From NCBI RefSeq assembly GCF_947623445.1, contig NC_135241.1, positions 6,326,501 through 6,390,500 on the forward strand: 64,000 bases of DNA. Direction: 5' to 3'. Positions 1-10,652 of this stretch are shown here, piece after piece. Position 1 is the stretch's first letter. Every line of letters begins with the position of its first letter. The DNA is from Clavelina lepadiformis. Taxonomy: Eukaryota; Chordata; Ascidiacea; Aplousobranchia; Clavelinidae. A program made the position numbers and the translations under genes. Under the pieces are notes generated by a model. It had not been told where the DNA came from, searched no databases, and saw only the letters and a program-made list of their open reading frames with translations.

Positions 1-78
1 AAAACTAAAATCTAAATCTAAAATCAATTTGTTTATGCTTTTGATACTTCCTATGCTTGCAATGTATTCATATAATAG

Positions 79-257
79 GTGCAAATAAACCCAAGCATAT
101 GGATCCCAAACTCTTTGTTCCGTTTGTGGACAACAAGCATCTACCTGATAAGATCCGTACTTTTTTCCGTTTCGGAGTTCCTGAGATTAAAATGATCAAA
201 GATCAAAGCCTGTCTGCCAAAGAAATAAGAATTGAAGACACACCATTGATGTCGTAA
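79..257 (+). CDS. Terminal exon of an unidentified gene (partial)
   Basis: An acceptor AG at 77-78 is followed by an open frame of about 59 codons ending in TAA at 255-257. The incoming phase is one base, completed by GT at 79-80. The peptide begins GANKPKHMDP, contains the stretch LPDKIRTFFRFGVPEIK, and ends IEDTPLMS. It is mixed and hydrophilic, with no membrane segment or motif I recognise. It reads as the cytosolic C-terminus of a protein whose other exons lie left of the window. The family is not recognised and no function is proposed. Confidence 0.55.
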
Positions 258-1024
258 AACTTTCAGTTTGAAACAAATGAAAGTATTTTGTACATACAGC
301 ATATACCGTCTTATTGTGGTACCTTGCTTTATGCTTTGTATGATTAATATTTCAAGCTTGGTTTTTGTTATTTGAAAGTTTGCTGAACGCATTATCGTGC
401 GGGTTACTTTATGCCATGTCAAGAAAATTAATAAGAGATTTCTATTGCTAAACCATTCACTTAGTGTAGTAAATTCTGACAAGCATTGATTTCGTATATT
501 GAGCATTGATTTAAACTCAAGACTTACCTACCATAATTTTTCAAAAGCTGGTGCTGCGTTTAATTTTGCTGTTAAAAGGACTGGATCTGCTGTTAACAAA
601 AAGCAAATTTCAAGCGGAACAAAATAGTACTGGGCATGTGCCGAGTGCTAGAACGAACGTCACTATTTTTAAGTGTTCCCACGAACCAGAGCTAAAGTTT
701 TGGTTTAACGTTTGCTTTTTTGTTCAAGAAACGAAAAGTATAGCCTAATAATTATTTCAATGTTTGCTGCTGGGAATAGTCTCCGATCTTGTTGCTCTTG
801 ACAGAAGTTCAAAAATTAGAGCATAATACGTCACTCTTGATTTGTTTTAGAGTTTACGTTCTTAACGCTAACATTGACACAAAACGTTGCAACAACTCCC
901 TTTTGCGACAACAACGTTATACGCAAAGTACTTCTACTGTAAGCGCAGCAATTATCTGGGAACGTTATTTTGTTAGCAGGGTAATGGACATAATAAGATT
1001 AACACGTATATACTTACTCTAAGT
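258..1024. other. Intergenic, no gene seen
   Basis: AT-rich DNA between the partial gene and the inverted NTLP copy. Short open frames here lack splice signals and family resemblance. Confidence 0.5.
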
Positions 1025-1557
1025 TTTTACTTTGACAAAGGACGACTACTAAAAAGTAGTAGTAAAGAGTTTCGTAAGCAGCGCAATGTCAAATTGTTTC
1101 CCAAGTCCAAGCCTCTTATTGATTCCATTTGTCCCATGTTTATTGCCTTGGTTTTGCTGAAAGTAAACGGCATTGATTAAAAATATCATTGACGGTAAGT
1201 CGATAATTTTGAAAAGAGCATAAAATTGCAAAAATGGCAATTATCGTACGCGATAAACGGTGCAAATAATTAAACTTCTAGTGATAGGTTGATCTTAACA
1301 TATAAAGTTGTCAAGGAATAAAATGTTTCAGTTGCCTACCAGCTGATAAATGCGCTCTAAAAGTGCAGGTAAAAACATGCTTTTCTTTACCACCTACGCA
1401 AAAGACATGTGTCTTAATATTGGTGGCTCAAACATCTGCTCTTTTTTCATGGATGGAACATATCTTCCGATTCCCAACCAACTTTGTTGTCTTCGATGGG
1501 TTTCTTCAAAGAAATTCCCTGCTGCTTCATCGGATGGTGGTTGTTTGATGATCAACG
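1025..1557 (-). pseudogene. Decayed inverted copy of the last two exons of the NTLP precursor
   Basis: Read on the minus strand, this segment matches 4505-5075 of the peptide gene: the end of exon 4, the intervening intron, exon 5 and part of the 3' region. Because the intron is kept, it is a DNA-level inverted duplication and not a retrocopy. Decay is visible. The PYVI-type peptide is interrupted by a TAG (frame reads MSFA-stop-VVKK). The dibasic site after the LII peptide is now KQ, and the one after LPALL is now ER. GRYVPS-KK and EPPIL are still recognisable. No first exons or signal peptide accompany it, so it should not yield a peptide. Confidence 0.8.
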
Positions 1558-1750
1558 TTTGAATTTTATAAGTGCTGGTTCTTTACGATGGTTCTTAAAT
1601 AACTTATTCGATTTTGTTATGATAAATAACTTATAACTTATAAATATTTATGTTATAAATATTATACGAAATTTATGAAATTATTTTCAACAGCCTAAGT
1701 AATCTACTTGTTTTGTGATGGTTACGGTCACGTGATCATCTTTCTCTTGT

Positions 1751-2875
1751 CAGATGTTGTAATGCAACAAAAGATAATTTTTTACCTGATCTTTTTTCGA
1801 ACAAACGTAGCTCAAGATAGCATCAGTTGATGTCCCACCATTTTATACGCGGCAATTAAAGCTATTTCAAGCCTTTCCTTTTCTTTTACATGTATTTTTA
1901 TACCAAATGACATACTAAATTGTCTTTTTGATTATGCTCGTTCGTAAATCTTTCATGACTGTTTCACTGTGTGCAAGGTACTTTGCCTTAAAAATCGCTT
2001 CAACTGTAATTTGTCAAAGATGAGGAAAATTTTAGGAGCATTAATTAGTCTTGCGTAGGCTGTGTGTTTTTCAGCATATTATGACAAGTATAGGTTTCAA
2101 AAATTGTTTGTTTTAGTTATCGTCAGCAAGAAATTACAGAAGCCTAAATGCTTCAATTGAATCACCTGACTATTATTCAATTTGGTATAAAATTTTGTAA
2201 ATAATTTTTACAAATAAGTCAACCTGCAAAATCATAATATTGTACGAGTAACAACAACAAGTAGGGGCTAAAATGGAAGATAAAATGTTTAATGAATCTC
2301 ATTTAATGGAACTTCAATCAAACGTAACCCAATAGATGGTTTGTGCAATAAAAGTTAAACAGAACTGACATTCAAGTCTGGCCAAATGACATTTCAATAA
2401 AAGCGCATATGGAAATATTGCAGAAAGAGTATAGGCATGTGTGCTTGAGAAATTACGATTAAATGACAGGACTCTTATTAAATGTCAATCACCACAAAAC
2501 CTGCTTATAGCTGTACATGTTTTGGCTTCCTATAAATAAGTAATAGACTTATTATACATATGATAAACCGACCATCACATTTTCGATTATGCTGTCACAT
2601 GTCAAGATATGCTGGAACACAAACCACATACCACAACAGGCAAACTACCTTGCACACAGTGAAGCACTTATTAAAGATTTACGAACGAGCATACTCAAAA
2701 GCACAATTTTGCATGTCATTTGGTATAACAATGCATGTAAAAGAAAAAGAAAAGCTCGAAATAGCTTTAATTGCCGCATATAAAATGGTGTGACATCAAC
2801 TGATGCTATCTTGAGCTACGTTTGTTCGAAAAAAGATCAGGTAAGAAATTATCTTTTGTTGCATTACAACATCTG
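1751..2875. mobile_element. Fold-back element with ~235 bp terminal inverted repeats
   Basis: The left arm (about 1751-1990) and the right arm (about 2640-2875) are reverse complements at roughly 90 percent identity by eye. Both begin CAGATGTTGTAATGCAAC reading inwards. About 650 bp of unique AT-rich DNA lies between the arms. No transposase is visible, and no target-site duplication could be fixed. The open frame at 2560-2793 spans the loop and right arm, and the left arm carries stops in the matching frame, so I treat it as chance. Arms this long suggest a Foldback- or Mutator-like non-autonomous element, or an inverted segmental duplication. Confidence 0.65.
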
Positions 2876-3480
2876 ATACATATTGATCAACATCTGATAC
2901 ATCTGATACATTACATCATCTTATACATATTGTTATACAGATTAATCATCTCATAAAAGCTCTTTTCAATTTAGAATATGACAAATGATATCTATTTGTG
3001 AATAAATAGTGGTCAAAGAAGCCTGGACTCAATATGCAGAGTAAGAGCGATAATTAAAGCTTTACACAAGATGAGGAGAGAAGTGAATGACAAGAGAAAA
3101 AAGATTCTAAATTAAACTGAGCGATTATATGACGTACCTGACAAACGATGGATGCTAGCCTGGATGCATCTAGGCAAGTTGCAAGAGCCTTTTCAGCAGC
3201 TAGAATATTGACAAGCACGTATACAAATGGTTATAGCAAGTTCAATATAACTACGATCTTGTGGATGAGTATAAGTTTCAAACCAGTTCCGAAAGCAATA
3301 TACGCTACAAAATTAATCGTTTTTAATTTTATGTTTCTTAGCCTCTTAAAAGAATTTTTAAGTTTAAATTATTTTCTTTTTTAAGGTTTTTAACCATTTT
3401 AAAAGTATTGTTAAGTTCTTAGACTTCAATACAAATTTGACTTAAAAATTTGCTGAAGTATTACGTTTTGACGTGAGACA

Positions 3481-4988
3481 ATGATGACATTTTGGATGAT
3501 GATTGGGATTGTGATGGTCCACACATCTGCATGTTTTCAAGGTATTTTTAAACTCAGCAATAATTACTATAATTTAGTTAATAAAGTTGTTCAAGCAGTT
3601 AGTCAAGTCGCCTTTATAAACTCGATTTTATTTTAGAGATAGTGTTATACGCTCCCCGTAAGAAATTAATTACTTGGCGTGCTCCAGTCATCCAATATCC
3701 TTCACTACATATTATATGTGGATAACATAATTTATCGATTGTTAGTTTCTTTTTACACGACATAAAGCAATCAAGCTGCTATAGTGTACTATAATTTCAC
3801 TTGTATAGTTTTACAGTATATATTTATATAACATTGAATGCGTATAGATAACACTGTACTTTCAAAGCCAAGGAAACGCATATATGCCATTTTGTTAAGA
3901 ATAATCTTATAGGTTTAAACAGACTAAACAGGTTTAAACTTGGAGGTGCTAATCAAATTTTCAATGGTTTTTGTTTTAGGAGAAGCCTTATCGCTATCCG
4001 GCCAATCTAAGATGAGTGATAAAGAAGCGGTGGAGGTAATTGGAAATGAAACTACTTCGTCACAGCTTATTAGGGTTATTTAATAATGAAAAAGCTATTC
4101 TGCTTTCTTAAGCAAAAATACTACTTTAGCGGTATTGATTATACTTTTTTTTGTCTTTGTTTGATAGAACGGTCAAGGCGATGATGTAAACAACAAACTT
4201 TTTAAACTCTTATTAAACGATGGTGACGAATTAGAGCAAGAAGAACTGAAGCAACTGGAAAACGAACTCATATTCCACCGAAATCTTAATGAAGTCAGAT
4301 ATTTCTACATGATAGCTTTTTAAACCGTGTCTTTAAGACTTATTTCCTTTTCCTTTTTAAAGCCTACTCTTCTGACGTGTTTTAGCGTTGGGACGATATG
4401 GACAGCCTTCAGAATTTGATAAACCAGGCGCTTTCTGGTGGAATTACCAATGATGCAAACGATATATCCAGCGATATTTTTAACACTAACAACAAAAGAG
4501 GAGAAATGGATTTTCCCTTGATCATCAAACGACCATCATCTGATGGAGGAGAAGAAAATTCCTTTGAAGAAACCCTTCGAAGACAACAAAGTCGGTCGGG
4601 AATCGGAAGATATGTTCCATCCATCAAAAAAGAGCACATGCTTGAGCCACCAATTTTACAACGCATGTCTTTTCCGTATGTAATAAAGAAAACCAAGTTT
4701 TTACCTGCGCTTTTAAAGCGCATTTATCAGCTGGTAAGCTTTCTGAAACATTTTATTCTTTGACAACTATTTATGTTAAGATCAACCTATCACTTTAAAA
4801 ATTTGATTTTGACTCGTTTATCGTGTACAAATAATATATCCCTCGGTCATTTTTTATCATTTTAAGCTCTTTTTCAGATTTATCGACTTAGGCCTACCAT
4901 CAGTCATATTTTTAATCAATGCCGTTTACTTACAGCAATAAATAAACCACAAGTGGAATCAACAAGCAGGCTTGAACTTGGAAGATAA
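3481..4988 (+). CDS. Neurotensin-like peptide (NTLP-type) neuropeptide precursor
   Basis: Five exons (3481-3541, 3980-4035, 4168-4293, 4386-4733, 4878-4988) join in phase to 233 aa. Residues 1-19 are a hydrophobic signal peptide. Exon 4 carries candidate peptides bounded by basic sites: GEMDFPLII (120-128, KR both sides), QQSRSGIGRYVPSI (148-161, RR and KK; the N-terminal Gln could cyclise), EHMLEPPIL (164-172, then QR), MSFPYVI (175-181, then KK) and TKFLPALL (184-191, then KR). Each ends in Pro-x-(x)-Ile/Leu without an amidation Gly. Ciona NTLPs such as QLHVPSIL have this form, and neurotensin ends PYIL. It would be secreted and processed by prohormone convertases. The acidic spacer and the Cys-poor tail from exon 5 have no assigned role. 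Family assignment rests on motif form, so another non-amidated peptide family is possible. Confidence 0.8.
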
Positions 4989-5075
4989 TAATTTCACATT
5001 GCACTTTTTAGTGCCACGAAGCTAGTACAGGCCTACTACTACTTTTTAGCCTCATATTTTTTCAAAGTAAACATT

Positions 5076-6838
5076 TTGCCACAGTAACTATATTGGTATT
5101 AACTATATGTTGTGTCCACTTAACGTTATAAGCTTATATATATTTTAAATATGGCTTATGCAGTATATCTAGAAAGTTATCTACCTTAGTGCGAGGTGTG
5201 ATATAAGTTACAGTCGACTGTTTTGACGTTTGCTTCTGTCACAGTCGCTAAATGTGTTTGGTTATCAATTATTCACAGCGTCTGTATATATGTAAAAGCT
5301 TCATTAATTCATCAATACTTTTTGTCACTTTTGCAAAGTATTTTACAAACTGTGTTATAAGAATATGGTTTTGTGCATATAGTTGTTTGTACCTGGTGTG
5401 CTAATTGTAACATATTACTTGTAAATCGTGCTAAGCTATGAATCAATGCAAAATCAGCGCAAGAATCCATAAAGGTCGGTAAAGATTTTATTTTTTTTCT
5501 AAAATAGTTGTGTTGAAGCAGCGTTAGACCTCATCCTTTTACATAGCTATGTATGGTGAGGCAAAAAATATACCGCACAAATTTTACAAATAAAAACTTT
5601 TTATCCTGCTTCTTCAAGCACGGGTTTAAAATTCCATATACATTGATACAGGTTCTGTTGTGTTTTTTAATCAGTCAAGAATAAAGCAATCAAATCAAGT
5701 CTTTCAGAAGCAACACGATTGGGTTATAAATAATGTCATCAGACTAAAAAGAAACATAAGCAGTCGGCAGAAATCAGGGTTTTTGAAAAAAAAACGTAAA
5801 TTTGCATCTATTGCATAAAGAACTATCTGTCAGCGTCAGCAGTAGGCCTATGTATTGTGTTTCGGTTGTATCCTGATGTAACGGGCGAACTACTGTGTAC
5901 TTGACAACATTGCGTCTTCACCAGCAGCACGCTCTTCGCACAACGACGTGAGCACTACTACCACTAATACACTCAGACTTCGGCATGAAAATGGACGTCA
6001 AGTAATCTATAATGACGTTTTGCGTAAACGGTTAATGCGTTGTGTAGTCTATTCTGCGGATACACAATGAGCATATTACATCAGCGTGGTAAGACATATG
6101 ATAATTGATAACATGTTGCCCTATGGTTTGTTATTTGGCTTCACTGCGGCCAATGCACAATATCAAAAAATATGGATATACAGTGTGAATGATTTAAGCT
6201 ATGACGTTGTAGGTCTGTGTGTTATCAACTATAATGTCAAACATAAAATAATGCGCAGGCAATGATGGGATAAATAGGGTGACCTTGTTTGGGTTCGGCA
6301 ACCCATCCTAAAATATTTACCAACTGATGTGATGTCAAGGAAAATTTTTTATTCTTTTAAAGCAAAAGTTTATTAATATATCTAGGAAATGCTAATCCAG
6401 CTTGACTATGGCGAACCGATGCAACACAATTGCCCGCTTGCAAGGCCTAAAGATGCAAAGCAGTATTCAAGGACAAACAGTGTAACGAAATTATGTCACT
6501 TGTTATTTATCGCATTTTGTATTTTACCGTTTTTATGGTGAGTAAATTGTCTAGTGCGATGATTAGCCTACTTCACGGTGTTTTGGTTTTGGGTCGTGGA
6601 GGCTGTTCAATAAAATGAGTTCATTTCTTGGGTTTTACTGATGGTGTCGCCGTTCACCGTGAATGTAGGAAGACAGCCTGGCATTCGAAAGCAAGAATAT
6701 TCGGTTACAATAGTACAGCAGGTATTAACGAATATGCTGAGTCACTAATTGTAGTAAAAGCCGCTTACTTTCATCGTTTCAAAGGGAATCATATTTACTC
6801 CCAGGGCCCACCTAGTTATAAACTATATAGGCTATAAT
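5076..6838. other. Intergenic, no gene seen
   Basis: No open frame with splice support or family resemblance on either strand. It probably includes the 3' untranslated region of the peptide gene. Confidence 0.5.
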
Positions 6839-7574
6839 CAGGGGTGGGCAAACTACGGCCCGCGGGCCGCATGCGGCCCGCCGGCACTTGCAGAAACTCC
6901 TACTCATCACTTATTGTTTTAATTAAACATTTTACATGACAAAATATTATTCCCGTTACGAGTGTGTTTTTCTCTTCACTTTCAGTGCGTAAACACACTC
7001 ACGTCAGTCGCGCATGTATTGCAACATGCTCTCAGCAACTAGCCGTACACTTCTCACACATTGTTTGATCATAAAATACAAATACGGTAGCGGCTACCGT
7101 AGGCCTACCAGTACTTCTACTTTCCTCCAAATAGCTTTTCATTGTTATTTGAGACGCACAGTTTAATGTTTTCTACTTCGACAGGATTTTTGTTAAAAAA
7201 TAAAAGATTTATATTTTTACTCTGTTAAAATAAGTTAAGAAGCGAAAGATTGAAGACGAAAGTCGTGTTTTCAATAAGGAATGGACTGTTAAATACAATT
7301 TTATCGAAATTAGGAATAAAGCAGTTTGCTTGTTATCCCGTGAGTCTGTGGCTGTTTTCAAGGAGTATAATTTACAATTAAGAATTAAGAATTAGAAGTA
7401 CAATTTAAAGTTTAAACGTAACTGAGTGTGAAATACAAAAATTGTGTTTAATATGAATATGTGTTTATTTACACACCGGGTAAATTTTCCTACTTTGTAA
7501 TGAGAGTGTGCGGCCCCCCGGCTGCAACATTTTTTCAAATGTGGCCCTCAGTACAAAAAGTTGGCCCACCCCTG
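6839..7574. mobile_element. Non-autonomous hAT-like DNA transposon (736 bp)
   Basis: The left end begins CAGGGGTGGGCAAAC followed by a GC-rich stretch with GGCCCGCGGGCC. The right end reads GTTGGCCCACCCCTG, the inverted counterpart. The flanks are GCTATAAT on the left and GGCTATAT on the right, an imperfect 8 bp duplication. Terminal CAG/CTG and 8 bp target sites are hAT hallmarks. The interior is AT-rich and codes for nothing visible. Confidence 0.8.
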
Positions 7575-7608
7575 GGCTATATAGTTTAAAACAGCACATG
7601 ACAAGTCT

Positions 7609-7631
7609 GATAGATAGATAGATAGATAGAG
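7609..7631. repeat. (GATA)n microsatellite
   Basis: Five to six uninterrupted GATA units directly downstream of the hAT-like element. Confidence 0.9.
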
Positions 7632-8727
7632 TATCTATTAAAGGTGTCTATAATTGTAAGGATAACCAGAGAGTTCAATTTCGATGATACAATCAAAAAT
7701 TAAATCTTTTTAATCACTTAACATGATATCACAATGCTTCTTGAAACAAGTGGTTCCTATAAACGTGAAAAATGTAGCAACTTAAATATAATACGATTTT
7801 TACTGTATGAGTTCAAAGGTAGGGGTTGAAAGGTAAAGGCAAGAGGTCACGCTTTGGCGTTACCTGAAGATTATAAAGTACAGGTAGGTAGGCTACAATA
7901 CCTTATACTTATACAGATATAGGCCTAGGCAACTTAGTAAGCTTTGCTTGACCACAGTCTCTTCTGGTTCTAAACAAGGTCAAGGTACGAGTAGGGTGTT
8001 AGGCTATGAAAAGCTATACATGCATGTAGTGGGCTAGTGTACTGCGCAAAAAAAGAAAAGTGCGGTAAATTTATCCGCCAGTACATGGCTCAAATTAAAC
8101 TGTTGGCCACGCGGCTGTGGCTCACAAACTCACCTGATTGTTGCTGAGAAACTTACATGCCTGTGGCTCACAATTTTACGAGCCAGTAATTTAAAAACTC
8201 TGTCGCCTGAGGCTAAAAAACAACAGTCTATATAACCCTAATGACGCACACAAACAGTTACAATAACCTTCGACCTAAATATTATATGGTTGTACAGTCG
8301 ACAGTATATGAGGCAGTAGTGAAGGATTGTGCTATAGGTATACTGGTATACAATGGGCGTGCATTTCACTTAACAAAAAGCTTTTCTGATGTGATGTTTG
8401 GTTGACTGTACGCCGCCTTAATAGTTTCCTATAGATTGATAGACCCTTTCCAAGTTTTTTTCCGGGTGGCACCATCTTTTCAAGCAAACCTATATACTTA
8501 TCAATAGAAATTGTTGAACCACTTTGATTTGGAGTTTTATAAGTTTTATGGTAGTTTTACAACGTTTGGCTGTAGTGAAAGTTTCATAATTCAATAATTA
8601 TAGTATATAAGTTTTTAAGTTATGCTTGAATCTTGATAGGCATACTGAACTATAACACGTATAGCGTAACATCCAAGTGTTAAACAGTTTGTGTTGATTG
8701 TTTGTGCTGATTGTGTTATTTACATCC
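7632..8727. other. Upstream region of HINT3, nothing specific seen
   Basis: No coding signal. It ends with the 5' untranslated region of HINT3. An AG preceded by GTGTTAAAC lies about 40 bases before the start codon. Confidence 0.45.
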
Positions 8728-9198
8728 ATGGGTAATCAAAAATCAAAGTGCCCTTTTTGTGAGGTTGTAGAGACCATCTACAATGAACCCAATGAAGACA
8801 GCACTGATAATGACAGAGTTTTATCTTACAATGACAAGTATGCGATATTTCCTGATAAACATCCAGCAGCTAAGCACCATTACCTTGTGGTGCCAAGAAA
8901 GCATATCAACAATCCTAAAACATTGGAAGGTGAAGAGCATGCCAAAATGGTAGAGGAAATGTATGGTTTTGGCAAGCAATATCTTGAGTCTTTGGACACT
9001 GCAGAATTGGCTACAGATGCACGTTATGGTTTTCATTTTCCACCATTTATTAGTATTGAGCATTTGCACCTTCATGTAATATGTCCTGCATCTAGTATGA
9101 ACTTTACACACACAAATTTGTTTCGAGAAAACACTTGGTATTTTCTCAGTCCTCCGCATCTAGCTGAAGTGATAAGGCAAAAAGGAAGCCGAGTTTGA
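8728..9198 (+). CDS. HINT3: HINT3-like HIT-family nucleotide hydrolase
   Basis: Uninterrupted 156 aa frame from the ATG at 8728; the upstream in-frame codons contain no ATG. HINT3 proteins hydrolyse adenosine 5'-monophosphoramidates and acyl-adenylates. Visible features: CPFC (residues 8-11), the central HHYLVVPRKHI segment, and the histidine triad HLHLHV (112-117), whose middle His is the family nucleophile. The C-terminal SYWF-like region appears as TWYFLSPPHLAEVI. Vertebrate HINT3 has a longer N-terminus. Here the protein begins MGNQKSK, which fits the N-myristoylation pattern (Gly2, Ser6, Lys7), hinting at membrane attachment. The gene lacks introns, unlike its neighbours, but the sequence is not decayed. 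Confidence 0.9.
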   Translation: MGNQKSKCPFCEVVETIYNEPNEDSTDNDRVLSYNDKYAIFPDKHPAAKHHYLVVPRKHINNPKTLEGEEHAKMVEEMYGFGKQYLESLDTAELATDARYGFHFPPFISIEHLHLHVICPASSMNFTHTNLFRENTWYFLSPPHLAEVIRQKGSRV

Positions 9199-9624
9199 TT
9201 TCAATCTTGAAATTACTATCAATTATCAACCCAAGTTTTTTTTATTATTTACAAGTCCGTGTTATTTTTTCTAACATTCCTTTAAACCAGGTTAAATGTG
9301 ATTTTGCAATCTTTTTGAAAGCCATGCATGTAGTTTGATTGTTTCCATTGTAATATACAGTACATATATATATATATATCATTTACCATTTATGCGGTGC
9401 ATTATGTTGTAATCTACCTTATCCTGTAATAGTGCTATATCTACCTAAACGGTGTCAAACACTGCAATGAAACTAGTGTTGTGTTTTTGTGTGATTGCTT
9501 AAAAGAAAAATATAGTATGTTAGACAACATTGCATCGATGTATGGTAACTTGCCAAGTGTTATAATTCCTGTCATATGTGCCTTTTATGATTTCATAATT
9601 GCCTGTATGTAATAGTTACGTACA

Positions 9625-9630
9625 AATAAA
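9625..9630 (+). terminator. Candidate poly(A) signal for HINT3
   Basis: AATAAA about 430 bases after the HINT3 stop codon, on the same strand. Other weaker signals could be used. Confidence 0.4.
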
Positions 9631-10617
9631 CCTGTTTAACTTCGATAGTGAAGGTCAAGTATTAACAATATAATTATAACTTTGTCATATTATGTAATAG
9701 GCAAAGATAGTAGTATGCTTAGTTTTTTATGTATTTAAATCTTTCCTGGCAACAGAAAGTGTAACCCTACTTTTCCAGTTTTGTAAAGTACCTTATATTA
9801 TGTTACAATGCTGTACATGATTTAATCACTGCTAAAAATGATTTTTAAACAAAAACTAACCATATGTACGTAAAGTCATTATACAGTTTTTTGACAATGC
9901 ACGTTCATATACTGTGCTGCACAGTGTTTGTTGGTTTATTAGTTCACTGAATATCATATCATCAGTCACAATTGATGATTTATTTTCTTGTCATATATAC
10001 TGCAATTATAAAATCTTTGAATTAGTGTAAATGCAGAAATTGTTTAAACTCAAAAGTTATCTTGCTTCAAACTGCCGTTGTTCTTAAATCACATGAAGTA
10101 CTAAGTTGTTTAGAAATGATTTGCTTTATTTTTTATATGTTTCATATATATATATATTACTAGAAAGTTTATTGATTTTTTAAAAACTGTTACTAATCGT
10201 AAAATTCCAATAGTACTATGTGTAACAGCATTTCTTGTCAGTATTTTTTCTTTTAAGATTCTTTATGTATTGCACAAATGTGTAAAAGTTCATCACAAAT
10301 AACATTTTTGCATTGTACTTCAGTTTTTCTATCGATTTGTAACAACCTTCAAGAACTATATTTGTTTTACATTTGTGTGGTAATATTTTTGCAATTGGCC
10401 GTTTACAGTTTAACTTCAATTGTTCAACTTGGGCTTATTGATACCTATATAATAGCACCAGTTTACGCTGTGGATCAACTAGTAGTACGGTAGTGCTTCT
10501 GTTAACAATAGCTTAGTTAGTAGAAGTTTGTATTGTGCTTTAGAAAAGAGTAATTTACAACAAAATTTGTGTACTATTTCATTAGCGATGTCTACAAAAT
10601 ATAATTCTTTAATAAAA

Positions 10618-10632
10618 ATTATTCACTTTTAG
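10618..10632 (+). other. Splice acceptor just upstream of the PHAX start
   Basis: AAATTATTCACTTTTAG ends 20 bases before the ATG at 10653. No intron partner is obvious. In tunicates such sites often accept the spliced leader. An ATG followed at once by TAA lies between acceptor and start. Confidence 0.4.
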
Positions 10633-10652
10633 TGGTAGCTAGCATAATGTAA

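Larger units (their letters stand above)
9199..10652. other. HINT3 3' region and PHAX upstream region
   Basis: AT-rich, with short TA runs near 9364 and 10145. It contains the candidate poly(A) signal at 9625 and the acceptor-like site before PHAX. No further gene is seen. Confidence 0.5.

Noticed and set aside
1350-1562. Plus-strand open frame similar to a minus-strand frame at 4409-4723
   Set aside because: Both are antisense shadows of the NTLP exon and its inverted copy; the precursor frame has the signal peptide, cleavage sites and splice phase.
2560-2793. 77-codon open frame in the right arm of the fold-back element
   Set aside because: It begins in the loop, has no family resemblance, and the matching left arm carries a stop, so it is likely chance.
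8041-8260. Possible exon with repeated GTGGCTCAC words
   Set aside because: TGGCTCA-like words recur three times but stops occur in all frames; treated as simple sequence.
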